NCBI RefSeq assembly: GCF_027923705.1
Contig: NZ_AP026442.1
Coordinates: 2,170,001-2,234,000, forward strand
Source of the DNA: Cellulomonas sp. NTE-D12
GTDB taxonomy: Bacteria > Actinomycetota > Actinomycetes > Actinomycetales > Cellulomonadaceae
Length of the DNA stretch: 64,000 bases
Reading direction: 5' to 3'
A program made the translations under genes and the position numbers. Below the pieces are notes generated by a model. The model did not search any database. It was given only the letters and a program-made list of their open reading frames with translations, and was not told where the DNA came from. Shown piece by piece: positions 8,429-16,876 of this stretch; the first letter of the stretch is position 1, and each line of letters starts with the position of its first letter.

Positions 8429-9651
8429 GTGGTGTACGCGCTGTTCTCATGGACGTAGCCGTGGGTCAGGTCGTTGGTCCACACCGTCGCGTCGGCCGTG
8501 CCGGCGTGCAGGTCGATCTCGATGTGGACCTCGCGGTTCGAGGCGAGGTCGACGCCGGCGCGGTCGGCCCAGGCGCCGCCGGCGCGGCACACCTGCACCC
8601 CGTTGACCGTCACGTCGACCTGGTCCGGGGCGAACGGCGCGACGGACTCCGGCACCGTGCCGATCTGCGCCAGCACGCGTCCCCAGTTGGGGTCGTTGCC
8701 GAAGACGGCGGTCTTCACCAGGTTCGACCGCGTGACCGCGCGTCCGACGGCCACCGCGGCCGCCTCGGACGACGCGCCGACGACGTGCACGGCAAGGTCG
8801 TGGCTTGCGCCCTCCGCATCGGCCACGAGCTGCCGGGCCAGCGAGGCGGACACCTGCCGCACGGCGTCGGCGAACTGGACGTAGTCCGGCAGGACGCCGG
8901 AGGCACCCGATGCGAGCAGCACCACCGTGTCGGACGTCGACATGCAGCCGTCGGAGTCCACCCGGTCGAAGGTGCTCCGGGTCGCACCCTGGAGGGCGGT
9001 GCGCAGGCCGCCCGCGTCGACCTGGGCGTCGGTGGTGAGCACCACGAGCATCGTGGCGAGGGCCGGAGCGAGCATGCCCGCGCCCTTGGCCATGCCCCCG
9101 ACGGTCCACGTGCCGTCCGGCGTCTCGACCGAGACGTGCGCCGTCTTGGCCACCGTGTCCGTGGTCATGATCGCCGTGGCCGCCGCGAGGCCGCCGTCGG
9201 TCGACAACGCCGCAGCCGCCGTGTCGACCCCGGCGAGCAGCGCGTCGATCGGGACGGGCTGGCCGATCACACCCGTCGACGCCACCACGACGTCGCCGGA
9301 CGAGATTCCGAGCACGTCGCCCACCTTCTCGGCGGTCTCGTGCACGTGCACGAAACCCTCGGGACCGGTGCACACGTTCGCCGAGCCGGAGTTGAGCACG
9401 ACGGCCGACACGACACCGTCGCTGACGACCTGCCGCGACCACACCACGGGGTGCCCCACCACGCGGTTGGTGGTGAACACCCCGGCGCCGACCTGCGCCG
9501 GCCCGTCGTTCACCACCAGGGCGAGGTCAGGCCGGCCGGAGGGCTTGAGCCCGGCGACCACGCCCGACGCGCGGAACCCGGCGGGCGCCGTCACGCCGGG
9601 TGAGGTGCCCGGGCTGGTGCCGACCAGGGCGTCGGCGAGATGGTCCGTCAC
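8425..9651 (-). CDS. argJ: Bifunctional ornithine acetyltransferase / N-acetylglutamate synthase
   Basis: Recycles the acetyl group from acetylornithine to glutamate. The acetyl cycle explains why no argE is present here. 408 residues. The autocleavage site with its nucleophilic Thr lies in ATAIMTTDT (about 158-166), so an alpha and a beta chain are expected. Other family blocks are LNSGSANVCTG (86-96), MAKGAGML and FGNDPNWGR. The GTG start at 9651 overlaps the argC stop (GTGA). Bifunctionality is family knowledge; some members have only the transferase activity. Confidence 0.96.
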   Translation of the reverse strand: MTDHLADALVGTSPGTSPGVTAPAGFRASGVVAGLKPSGRPDLALVVNDGPAQVGAGVFTTNRVVGHPVVWSRQVVSDGVVSAVVLNSGSANVCTGPEGFVHVHETAEKVGDVLGISSGDVVVASTGVIGQPVPIDALLAGVDTAAAALSTDGGLAAATAIMTTDTVAKTAHVSVETPDGTWTVGGMAKGAGMLAPALATMLVVLTTDAQVDAGGLRTALQGATRSTFDRVDSDGCMSTSDTVVLLASGASGVLPDYVQFADAVRQVSASLARQLVADAEGASHDLAVHVVGASSEAAAVAVGRAVTRSNLVKTAVFGNDPNWGRVLAQIGTVPESVAPFAPDQVDVTVNGVQVCRAGGAWADRAGVDLASNREVHIEIDLHAGTADATVWTNDLTHGYVHENSAYTT

Positions 9652-10706
9652 GGTGCCACTCCGTCCAGAGGGAGGCCGAGGACCTCGGGCAGGCCGAGGG
9701 CCAGGTTCAACGACTGCAGCGCACCACCGGCGGTGCCCTTGACCAGGTTGTCGATCGCCGTGACGGTGACGACACGTCCCGCAGCGGCGTCGAGCGCCAC
9801 CTGCACCTCGGCGGTGTTCGACCCGACGACGGAGGCGGTGGTCGGCCAGCGGCCAGGCGGCAGCAGCCGGACGAAGGGCTCGTCGGCGTACGCCGCCTCC
9901 CACGCAGCCCGCAGCGCGGCGTCGTCGACCCCGGGCGCGATGCGGGCCGTCGTGGTCGCGAGGATGCCACGAGACATCGGCACGAGCACCGGCGTGAAGG
10001 ACAGCGACACGGCGGCGGCCCCGGCCGAGCGCAGGTTCTGCGCGATCTCGGGGATGTGCCGGTGCGTACCCGCCACCGAGTAGGGCGCGGCCGCGCCGAG
10101 CGCCTCGGCGGCGAGCAGGTGCGGGCGCAGCGCCTTCCCGGCACCCGAGTAGCCGACGGCGAGCACCGCGACCACGTCCTGCGGGTCGACCAGCCCGGCG
10201 GCCACACCGGGCTGGAGGCCGAGCGTCACCGCCGTGACGTTGCAGCCGGGCACGGCGATGCGGCGCGCGCCGGCCAGCGCGGTCCGCTGCGTGTCGGCGT
10301 GCTCCGCGCGGATCAGCTCCGGCAGGCCGTAGGGCCACGTGCCGGCGTGCGGGCTCCCGTAGAAGGCCTCCCAGTCGGCGGCGTCGACCAGCCGGTGGTC
10401 GGCACCGAGGTCGACCAGCACGGCATCGGAGCCCAGCGCCTCCAGCTCGGCGGCGATCTGGCCGCTCGCACCGTGCGGCAGGGCCAGGACGACGACGTCG
10501 TGACCGGCGAGCGCCTCCACGGAGGTCGGCTCGAGCACACGGTCGGCGAGCGCGTGCAGGTGGGGGTGGTGCTCAGCGAGCACGCTGCCGGCGTTGTTGT
10601 GCGCCGTCAGGGTGCCGATCCGGGCCTCGGGGTGGGCGAGCAGCAGCCGCAGCATCTCGCCGCCTGCGTACCCGCTCGCGCCGGCGACGGCGACGGTGAA
10701 GGACAT
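9648..10706 (-). CDS. argC: N-acetyl-gamma-glutamyl-phosphate reductase
   Basis: NADPH-dependent reductase, third step of arginine synthesis and first gene of this operon. 352 residues. The Rossmann motif is GASGYAGGE (9-17), the catalytic Cys155 is in VPGCNVTA, and the substrate His region GTHRHIPEI is present. Three in-frame ATGs lie at 10718, 10712 and 10706. I chose 10706 because family members begin at this point and a -10-like TATGTT ends 7 nt upstream, which suggests a leaderless mRNA. No Shine-Dalgarno sequence is visible. Regulation by ArgR is inferred from the overlapping palindrome. Confidence 0.95.
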   Translation of the reverse strand: MSFTVAVAGASGYAGGEMLRLLLAHPEARIGTLTAHNNAGSVLAEHHPHLHALADRVLEPTSVEALAGHDVVVLALPHGASGQIAAELEALGSDAVLVDLGADHRLVDAADWEAFYGSPHAGTWPYGLPELIRAEHADTQRTALAGARRIAVPGCNVTAVTLGLQPGVAAGLVDPQDVVAVLAVGYSGAGKALRPHLLAAEALGAAAPYSVAGTHRHIPEIAQNLRSAGAAAVSLSFTPVLVPMSRGILATTTARIAPGVDDAALRAAWEAAYADEPFVRLLPPGRWPTTASVVGSNTAEVQVALDAAAGRVVTVTAIDNLVKGTAGGALQSLNLALGLPEVLGLPLDGVAP

Positions 10707-10722
10707 GTGCATGAACATACAC
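10707..10722 (-). promoter_or_regulatory. ARG-box-like operator over the argC -10 element and start
   Basis: Reading the minus strand, TATGTT (10719-10714) fits an actinobacterial -10, with the argC ATG 7 nt further on. The same stretch forms the imperfect palindrome GTGTATGTTCATGCAC (6 of 8 positions symmetric, with TGTAT and TGCAT half-sites). That resembles ARG boxes bound by ArgR. ArgR bound here would cover both the -10 and the transcription start. The divergent oxidoreductase starts 75 bp away. ArgR binding is inference. Confidence 0.6.
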
Positions 10723-10781
10723 CAGAGTGCACGACGATTCGCTGACACGCCACGCCACGCCGCAGGCGTTTTGATGGTGCC

Positions 10782-11765
10782 ATGCGCGCTGTCGTCGCCA
10801 CCGCCCCGGGCGGTCCGGAGGTCCTGCAGGTCGTCGAGCTCCCCGACCCGGAGCCACGCCCCGACGAGGCGGTGGTCGCCGTCGCCGCGGCGGGCGTGAA
10901 CTTCATCGACACCTACCGCCGGTCGGGCATCTACCCGATGCGCTACCCCCACGTCGTCGGCTCGGAGGGCGCCGGTCGGGTGGTGGCGCTCGGCTCCTCC
11001 GTCACCGGGGTGGCGGTGGGCGACCGCGTCGCGTGGACCGCCGCGAACGGGTCGTACGCCGAGCTCGCCACCGTGCGCGCCTCGGACCTGATCCCCGTGC
11101 CGGACGGGGTGTCGGACGAGACGGCCGCGGCGATCCCGATGCAGGGCATCACCGCCCACTACCTGGTCACCTCGACCGTGGAGCTGCGACCGGGGGACGA
11201 CGTGCTGCTGCACGCCGCGGCCGGCGGAGTGGGTCTGCTCGCGACGCAGCTCGCCACGCTGCGTGGCGCACGGGTGATCGGCACGGTGGGCACCCCCGCC
11301 AAGGAGGAGCTGGCGCGCCAGGCCGGAGCGGCGGACGTGATCCGGTACCGGGAGCTCGACGACCTGACGCGACAGCTCCCGGCACTCGTCCGCGAGCTGA
11401 CGTCGGGGGTCGGTGTGCGTGCGGCGTACGACTCCGTCGGCAAGGACACCTTCGACGCCTCCTTGGCCAGCGTGCGGCCTCGGGGGACGCTGGTGCTGTT
11501 CGGTGCGTCGTCCGGACCGGTGCCGCCCGTCGACCCGCAGCGCCTGAACGCCGCGGGCTCGGTGTACCTCACGCGGCCCTCGCTCGGCGCCTACACCGCC
11601 ACGCGCGAGGAGCTGCTGGGCCGCACCGACGAGCTGTTCGCCCTGCTCGCGGACGGACGGCTGTCGGCCCGGATCGGGGCCAGGTTCCCCCTGCGGGACG
11701 CCGCCGACGCCCATCGAGCTCTCGAAGGTCGCCGCACCACGGGCAAGGTGCTGCTCACGCTCTGA
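10782..11765 (+). CDS. NADPH:quinone oxidoreductase (zeta-crystallin type, MDR superfamily)
   Basis: 327-residue medium-chain dehydrogenase/reductase without the structural zinc loop. The N-terminal GroES-like domain has AAGVNFIDTYRRSGIYP (about 36-52), the usual start of quinone oxidoreductases. The NADPH-binding fold has LLHAAAGGVGLLATQLA (143-159). It ends with the family tail HRALEGRRTTGKVLL. Likely a one- or two-electron reduction of quinones or enones; the physiological substrate is unknown. It is transcribed away from argC, alone, ending 40 bp before the convergent channel gene. The ATG is preceded by TTTGAT at 6 nt, a weak leaderless-type -10. Confidence 0.9.
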   Translation: MRAVVATAPGGPEVLQVVELPDPEPRPDEAVVAVAAAGVNFIDTYRRSGIYPMRYPHVVGSEGAGRVVALGSSVTGVAVGDRVAWTAANGSYAELATVRASDLIPVPDGVSDETAAAIPMQGITAHYLVTSTVELRPGDDVLLHAAAGGVGLLATQLATLRGARVIGTVGTPAKEELARQAGAADVIRYRELDDLTRQLPALVRELTSGVGVRAAYDSVGKDTFDASLASVRPRGTLVLFGASSGPVPPVDPQRLNAAGSVYLTRPSLGAYTATREELLGRTDELFALLADGRLSARIGARFPLRDAADAHRALEGRRTTGKVLLTL

Positions 11766-11804
11766 GGCTCGCTGCCGGCGCTCGCGGTGGGCAGCGGTGC
11801 TGCC

Positions 11805-12392
11805 TCAGCCCCGGTCGCCCCGCGCCAGCTGCCGCTCGACCCGCCTGTCCGGGACCAGCCACAGCAGTGCGACCCCGGCGTAGAGGGCGATGGAGACCCA
11901 CGGCTCCACGAAGGCCATGCCGACCCCCGCGGCGTAGACGAACGGCGAGATCCGCCCCTTGAGATCCGCACCGACCGCCAGCGCGAGCGTGGACCGCGGA
12001 CCTTCGAGGGCGATGATCCGGCCCTGCAGCACCCAGTAGGCGATCGCTGCACACAGCGCCACCACCCCGTACGCCGCCGTCGGCACCGCCACCGCGTGGT
12101 TCTCGCCGAGCCACGCGGTGGTGAACGGGAACAGGGACAGCCAGAACAGCAGGTGCAGGTTGGCCCACAGCACCGAGCCGTCGACGCGACGCGCCGCGCC
12201 GAGCATGTGGTGGTGGTTGTTCCAGTAGATGCCGAGGTTGACGAAGCTCAGCACGTAGGCCAGGAACACCGGCAGCAGGGGCCGCAGGGCCGCCAGGTCG
12301 GTGCTGTGGGGCGCTCGCAGCTCGAGCACCATCACCGTGATCACGATCGCGATCACGCCGTCGCTGAACGCCTCGAGCCGGGTCTTCGACAC
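11805..12392 (-). CDS. TMEM175-family (DUF1211) membrane protein, putative potassium channel
   Basis: 195 residues with about five or six hydrophobic segments. It opens with RLEAFSDGVIAIVITVMVLE, holding the FSDG motif that lines the pore in bacterial TMEM175 channels; the FWLSLFPFTTAWLG and YWNNHHHML segments follow. Bacterial TMEM175 proteins form tetrameric K+-leak channels, so a K+ conductance is inferred. The GTG start at 12392 is fixed by a TACGCT -10 element six bases upstream. It is likely monocistronic, since it has its own promoter after pheT and convergent orientation to the oxidoreductase. Confidence 0.85.
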   Translation of the reverse strand: MSKTRLEAFSDGVIAIVITVMVLELRAPHSTDLAALRPLLPVFLAYVLSFVNLGIYWNNHHHMLGAARRVDGSVLWANLHLLFWLSLFPFTTAWLGENHAVAVPTAAYGVVALCAAIAYWVLQGRIIALEGPRSTLALAVGADLKGRISPFVYAAGVGMAFVEPWVSIALYAGVALLWLVPDRRVERQLARGDRG

Positions 12393-12398
12393 GGTCGG

Positions 12399-12404
12399 AG
12401 CGTA
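12399..12404 (-). promoter_or_regulatory. -10 element TACGCT, leaderless promoter of the TMEM175 gene
   Basis: On the minus strand TACGCT is followed by six bases and then the GTG start, so the transcript should begin at or next to the start codon. No Shine-Dalgarno sequence is present. The element fits the TANNNT consensus of the main actinobacterial sigma factor; no clear -35 is seen. Confidence 0.6.
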
Positions 12405-12427
12405 TCCACCGGCCGCTCAGCGGCAGC

Positions 12428-15013
12428 TCAGGACCGCAGCTCCGCCCCGAACCGCGCCTGCGCCGTCGCCACCACGGCGTTGCGGACCTCCGCCGTCTCG
12501 GCCGCCGTCAGGGTCCGGTCGGCGGCCCGGAGCCGAAGCGAGAACGCCAACGACCGCCTGCCTTCCCCGACCTGGTCCCCGACGTAGACGTCGAACAGCC
12601 GCACGTCCTCCAGGACGTCGCCCGCGGGGCTGCTCGCCGCGCCGTCCCGCACGGCGGCCAGCACGTCCGCCGCGGGTACGGCGGCGTCGACCACGAGCGC
12701 CACGTCCTCCTTGGCCACCGGGAACGTCGATACGGCCTCGGCCTGGACCGGGGCCGACGGCGCGGCGGCGAGCAGAGCGTCGAGGTCGAGCTCGAACGCC
12801 ACGGCCCTGGCAGGCAGGTCGTGCGCGGCGACGACGGCCGGGTGCAGCTCGCCCGCATGGCCCAGCACACGACCGTCGGCAGCGAGCACGCGGGCGCATC
12901 GCCCCGGGTGGAACGGTGCACGGTCCGGCTCGGCTGCCACGTGCACCTCGACGCCGAGGCGCCGGGCCACGACGTCCACCAGGGCGAACGCGTCGGTGTG
13001 GTCCGCCCGCCGGGCGGGACCGGTCCAGCCGGCGCGCTCGCGCAGACCCGTGAGCACCGCCGCCAGGTGCCGCGGCTGGTCCGGGAGCGCCGCCGCCAGC
13101 TCGTCCAGCTGGTCGTCGGTCGGCAGCGTGCCACCCGGCAGCAGGGGCGCAGCCGGAGCGCCGGTACGCGGCAGCGTGACGAGCCCGGTCTCGAACAGCG
13201 CGAGGTCGCTCTGGCCACGACCCACGTTGCGGCGCGCGGTGTCCAGCAGCGTCACCAGGAGATCCGTCCGCATCAGCGGCTGGGCCTCCGAGATCGGGTT
13301 CGCGAGCCGCAGGGCACAGCGGCGGGCATCCCCGGCGGGCAGGTTCATCGCGTCCAGCTGCGCCGTCCCGACGAAGGGGTACGAGAGCACCTGCACGAGC
13401 CCCTCGGCCGCCAGTGCGTCGGCCACCGCCCGGCGCGCACGCTGCGACCAGGTCAGTCCACGTCCGGCGGGCGCCGCGGGCACCACGGACGGGATCGTGT
13501 CGTAGCCGCCGAGCCGCGCGATCTCCTCGACCAGGTCGACCGGCACCACCAGGTCGGGACGCCAGGACGGCACCTGCACGGACAGACCGGCCGCCGAGTC
13601 GGTCACGGTGCACCCGATCCGCTCGAGGGTGCCGCGCACCTCGTCGTCGGTGTACGGCACACCCACCAGCCGCGCCGGCAGCCGGGGGTCGAGCAGCACG
13701 GTGGGCGGCTCGGTGGTCCGGTCGACGTCCGTCCCGGTCTCGTCGACGGTCCCGCCGCCGAGCTCGACCAGCAGCTCCGCCACCCGGTCCACGGCCACCC
13801 GCGCGAGCTGCGGGTCGACCCCCCGCTCGAACCGCTTGGCCGCCTCGCTCGACAGCCGGTGACGCCGCGACGTGCGCGCGACGGTGATCGGGTCGAAGTG
13901 CGCACCCTCGATCAGCAGGTCCGTGGTGCCCCCCGCGACCCCGCTGTCCGCGCCGCCCATCACACCGGCCAGCCCCAGCACACGGGAGCCGCGTGCCCCG
14001 TCCGGGCTGTCGGTGATCAGCAGGTCCTGCGGGTCCAGCGCACGGTCCACGCCGTCGAGCGTGGTCGCGTGCTCGCCGGGCGCCGCGCGGCGCACGACGA
14101 TCGGCGCGGCCAGGCCGCCCAGGTCGTAGGCGTGCAGCGGCTGACCGAGATCCAGCATCACGTAGTTGGTCACGTCGACCGCGAGGCCGAGCGGCCGCAT
14201 GCCGGCCTGCACCAGCCGGTGCTGCATCCACGACGGCGAGGGCACGTCGGCGCGCACGCCGTGCACGATGCGCGCGACGAACCTGTCGGCGCCGGGGACG
14301 CCGTCGATCGGCGCCTCGTCGTCGATCTCCACCGGGAAGCCGCCCGCCAGGGGCGCGCGCTGCGCGTCGGTCGGCAGGCCGTGGTCCGTGAACCGGGCAC
14401 CCGTCGAGTGCGCGTACTCCCGCGCGATCCCACGCATCGAGAAGCAGTAGCCACGGTCGGGCGTGACGTTGATCTCGAGGACCTCGTCACGCAGCCCGAG
14501 CAGCTCCGCCGCGTCCGCGCCTGCGGGTGTCTGGTCGTCGGTCAGCCCGAGGCGGGACAGCACGATGATCCCCGAGTGGTCGTCCCCGATGCCCAGCTCG
14601 CGGGCCGAGCAGATCATCCCGTCGGAGACGTGCCCGTAGGTCTTGCGCGCGGCGATCGGGAACGGGCCGGGCAGCACGGCGCCTGGCAGCGCGACGACGA
14701 CGTGGTCGCCCGCGCCGAAGTTGTGCGCGCCGCAGACGATGCCGCGCGGAACGGTCGGCCGGCCCGCGTCGTCCAGCGCGTTGAACGCACCGACGTCCAC
14801 CTGGCACCAGTTGATCGTCTTGCCGTTCTTCTGCAGCTCCGGATCGGCGGAGAGCACGTGGCCGACCACGAGCGGTCCGGTGACGTCGGAGCCGGAGTGG
14901 ATCGCCTCCTCCTCCAGCCCCACCCGGACCAGGTCCGCGGCGAGCTGTGCCGCCGTCAGCCCCTCCGGGAGCTCCACGTGGTCGCCCAACCAGGCGAGCG
15001 GGACCATCACCAC
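12428..15013 (-). CDS. pheT: Phenylalanyl-tRNA synthetase beta subunit
   Basis: Larger subunit of the alpha2-beta2 enzyme. 861 residues with the usual order: N-terminal region, EMAP/OB-like tRNA-binding domain (about 40-155, with VGHVLSADPELQKNGKT), B3/B4 editing domain, B5 domain (around 420-490), catalytic-like core, and a C-terminal FDX-ACB anticodon-binding domain starting near the VSTFPVAKEDVALVVD stretch. The start is uncertain among GTG 15013, GTG 15010 and ATG 15007; the first gives MVMVPLAWL, as in relatives. It begins one base after the pheS stop, so the two subunits are co-translated. Confidence 0.97.
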   Translation of the reverse strand: MVMVPLAWLGDHVELPEGLTAAQLAADLVRVGLEEEAIHSGSDVTGPLVVGHVLSADPELQKNGKTINWCQVDVGAFNALDDAGRPTVPRGIVCGAHNFGAGDHVVVALPGAVLPGPFPIAARKTYGHVSDGMICSARELGIGDDHSGIIVLSRLGLTDDQTPAGADAAELLGLRDEVLEINVTPDRGYCFSMRGIAREYAHSTGARFTDHGLPTDAQRAPLAGGFPVEIDDEAPIDGVPGADRFVARIVHGVRADVPSPSWMQHRLVQAGMRPLGLAVDVTNYVMLDLGQPLHAYDLGGLAAPIVVRRAAPGEHATTLDGVDRALDPQDLLITDSPDGARGSRVLGLAGVMGGADSGVAGGTTDLLIEGAHFDPITVARTSRRHRLSSEAAKRFERGVDPQLARVAVDRVAELLVELGGGTVDETGTDVDRTTEPPTVLLDPRLPARLVGVPYTDDEVRGTLERIGCTVTDSAAGLSVQVPSWRPDLVVPVDLVEEIARLGGYDTIPSVVPAAPAGRGLTWSQRARRAVADALAAEGLVQVLSYPFVGTAQLDAMNLPAGDARRCALRLANPISEAQPLMRTDLLVTLLDTARRNVGRGQSDLALFETGLVTLPRTGAPAAPLLPGGTLPTDDQLDELAAALPDQPRHLAAVLTGLRERAGWTGPARRADHTDAFALVDVVARRLGVEVHVAAEPDRAPFHPGRCARVLAADGRVLGHAGELHPAVVAAHDLPARAVAFELDLDALLAAAPSAPVQAEAVSTFPVAKEDVALVVDAAVPAADVLAAVRDGAASSPAGDVLEDVRLFDVYVGDQVGEGRRSLAFSLRLRAADRTLTAAETAEVRNAVVATAQARFGAELRS

Positions 15014-15014
15014 G

Positions 15015-16067
15015 TCAGATCACCGCCCGGAACTGCTCCGAGAAGCGCACGTCGCCCTCGACCATGTCGTGCATGTCGGCGATCCCGTGCCGCAGCATCA
15101 GCGTGCGCTCGATGCCCATCCCGAAGGCGAAGCCGGAGTACTCGTCGGGGTCCACCCCTACCGACCTCAGCACGTTCGGGTTGACCATCCCGCACCCTCC
15201 CCACTCGATCCAGCCCGGGCCGCCCTTCTTCTGCGGGAACCACAGGTCCATCTCCGCCGACGGCTCGGTGAACGGGAAGAACGACGGCCGCAACCGGGTG
15301 CGGGCCTCCGGCCCGAACATCGCTCGCGCGAAGTGGTCGAGCGTGCCCTTGAGGTTCGCCATGGTCAGACCCCGGTCCACCGCCAGGCCCTCGACCTGGT
15401 GGAACACGGGCGTGTGGGTCGCGTCGAGCGCGTCCGTCCGGAACACGCGACCCGGGCAGACGACGTAGACCGGCAGCTCCCGCTCCAGCAACGAGCGAGC
15501 CTGGACCGGGGACGTGTGCGTGCGCAGGACCAGGCCGGAGCCGGCAGGATCGACGAAGAACGTGTCCTGCATCTGCCGGGCGGGGTGGTCGGGACCGAAG
15601 TTCAGCGCGTCGAAGTTGAACCACTCCGCCTCGACCTCGGGCCCCTCGGCCACCTCCCAGCCCATGGCGACGAAGACGTCACCGACCCGCTCCATCAGGG
15701 TCTCGAGCGGGTGCCGGGCCCCGGCGGGGCGACGGTCCACCGGGAGGGTGACGTCCACGGCCTCCTCGACCAGCACCCGCGCGTCGCGCTCGGCCTCCAG
15801 CTCTGCCTCGCGCGCCGCGACGGCGGCGGTCAGCCGCCCCCGGACCTGGCCGACGATGCGCCCCGCCGCCGCCTTCTCCGCACCCGGCAGACCGCCGATG
15901 GCACGGTTGGCCAGGGCCAACGGGCTGCGCTCCCCGGTGTGCGCCTGACGGACCGCCTTCAGCGCCGCGAGGTCGGCAGCGGCGGCCACCGCCGCGAGCG
16001 CCTCGTCCAGCGCGTTCTGCATCGCGTCGGCGTCGAGGGGGGACAGCACCGTGCTCTCGTCGGGCAT
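15015..16067 (-). CDS. pheS: Phenylalanyl-tRNA synthetase alpha subunit
   Basis: Catalytic subunit, class II synthetase, 350 residues. An N-terminal coiled coil (about 15-100, LAALKAVRQAHTGERSPLA and onward) binds tRNA. The catalytic core has FNFDALNFGPDHPAR, LLRTHTSPVQ-like VLRTHTSPVQAR (motif 2 region) and the C-terminal GFAFGMGIERTLML (motif 3). ATG 16067 follows GGAAGGC, a moderate ribosome binding site. It is the first gene of the pheST operon, preceded by about 165 bp of leader that contains a GC-rich hairpin and a TAGACT element. Confidence 0.97.
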   Translation of the reverse strand: MPDESTVLSPLDADAMQNALDEALAAVAAAADLAALKAVRQAHTGERSPLALANRAIGGLPGAEKAAAGRIVGQVRGRLTAAVAAREAELEAERDARVLVEEAVDVTLPVDRRPAGARHPLETLMERVGDVFVAMGWEVAEGPEVEAEWFNFDALNFGPDHPARQMQDTFFVDPAGSGLVLRTHTSPVQARSLLERELPVYVVCPGRVFRTDALDATHTPVFHQVEGLAVDRGLTMANLKGTLDHFARAMFGPEARTRLRPSFFPFTEPSAEMDLWFPQKKGGPGWIEWGGCGMVNPNVLRSVGVDPDEYSGFAFGMGIERTLMLRHGIADMHDMVEGDVRFSEQFRAVI

Positions 16068-16117
16068 CCGAGCCTTCCAGGGTGGGACGACGACCGGCGC
16101 AGCAGGCGGACCGGCCC

Positions 16118-16154
16118 GGCCGCCACGCGCACGGGCGGCCGACCCGGCAGTCTA
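16118..16154 (-). promoter_or_regulatory. pheS upstream region: TAGACT -10 and leader hairpin
   Basis: On the minus strand TAGACT (16154-16149) fits a -10 element. About 9 bases downstream a perfect 7-bp inverted repeat GGCCGCC/GGCGGCC (arms 16134-16140 and 16118-16124, 9-base loop) would form in the 5' leader. There is no U tract and no Phe-rich leader peptide, so classical attenuation is not supported. Confidence 0.4.
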
Positions 16155-16233
16155 GTGGCGCGCCCTGCAGCGGCCCGGGTGCGTCCAGCACGGGGCCCAC
16201 CATCCGTCTGACGAGCGACCGCCGACCGGCCGG

Positions 16234-16872
16234 TCAGGTGCCCAGCGGGAGCTCGCCGACCGGCACGTACAACGGACCTCCGCCGCGCCCGGCGCCCGGG
16301 GTGGACTCGACGAGCCGCAGGGACGTCACGGTCCACGTCGGCCCCTCGTACACCGCCAACGCCGAAACCAGGTCCTCCGGCAGCTGACCTTCTACCTCCC
16401 CGGCCGCACGCTCGGCTCGACCGCGCCCGGCTGCCCGACCACCACGGACGGCCGGAGCACCCGGTCGCACCCGGCCCACCGTCAGGTGCGGCCGCTCCCG
16501 CACGCGCACGTCCGGCGGAGCGCCGACCTCGTCACCGGCCCGGCCGCAGGCGCGCGTCAGCGCCCGGTGCTCCTCGAGGTCGCCTGCCACGCCGGTCCAC
16601 AGGGTCCGGTGGGAGAACACCCCGGCGCCGCGCAGTCGCAGCGCGTACGGCTCCGCCGCAGCCGCTGCGGCCGCGAGCTCCTCGAGCAGGATCGGGGCGC
16701 TGCCGTCGGCCACGGTGCCGTAGAAGGCGAGCGTCAGGTGCCAGGTCTCCCGTGCCGCCCACCGCACGGGGCCACGGTCCTCCCCCGCCGTCGCCCCGCG
16801 CACGGCCGCAAGGGCGAGGTCGAGGTGATCGAGCACCTCCTCGGGCGGCCAGACCGCGGCGAACAGGCGCAC
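16234..16872 (-). CDS. thpR: 2'-5' RNA ligase / RNA 2',3'-cyclic phosphodiesterase family protein
   Basis: 212-residue member of the 2H phosphoesterase superfamily. The two signature tetrapeptides are in TWHLTLAFYG and RPHLTVGRV (HLTL and HLTV), which place the two catalytic His residues facing each other. LFAAVWPPEEV at the start and GPLYVPVGELPLG at the end are typical. Bacterial ThpR proteins hydrolyse RNA 2',3'-cyclic phosphates; the native role is unclear. The GTG start at 16872 follows the SpoU methyltransferase stop by 4 bp, so both RNA-modifying genes are likely on one mRNA. Confidence 0.85.
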   Translation of the reverse strand: MRLFAAVWPPEEVLDHLDLALAAVRGATAGEDRGPVRWAARETWHLTLAFYGTVADGSAPILLEELAAAAAAAEPYALRLRGAGVFSHRTLWTGVAGDLEEHRALTRACGRAGDEVGAPPDVRVRERPHLTVGRVRPGAPAVRGGRAAGRGRAERAAGEVEGQLPEDLVSALAVYEGPTWTVTSLRLVESTPGAGRGGGPLYVPVGELPLGT

Positions 16873-16876
16873 GGGC

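Noticed and set aside
16068..16233. Phe-rich leader peptide or T-box before pheS
   Set aside because: No short frame rich in Phe codons and no T-box core sequence; only a simple hairpin is seen.
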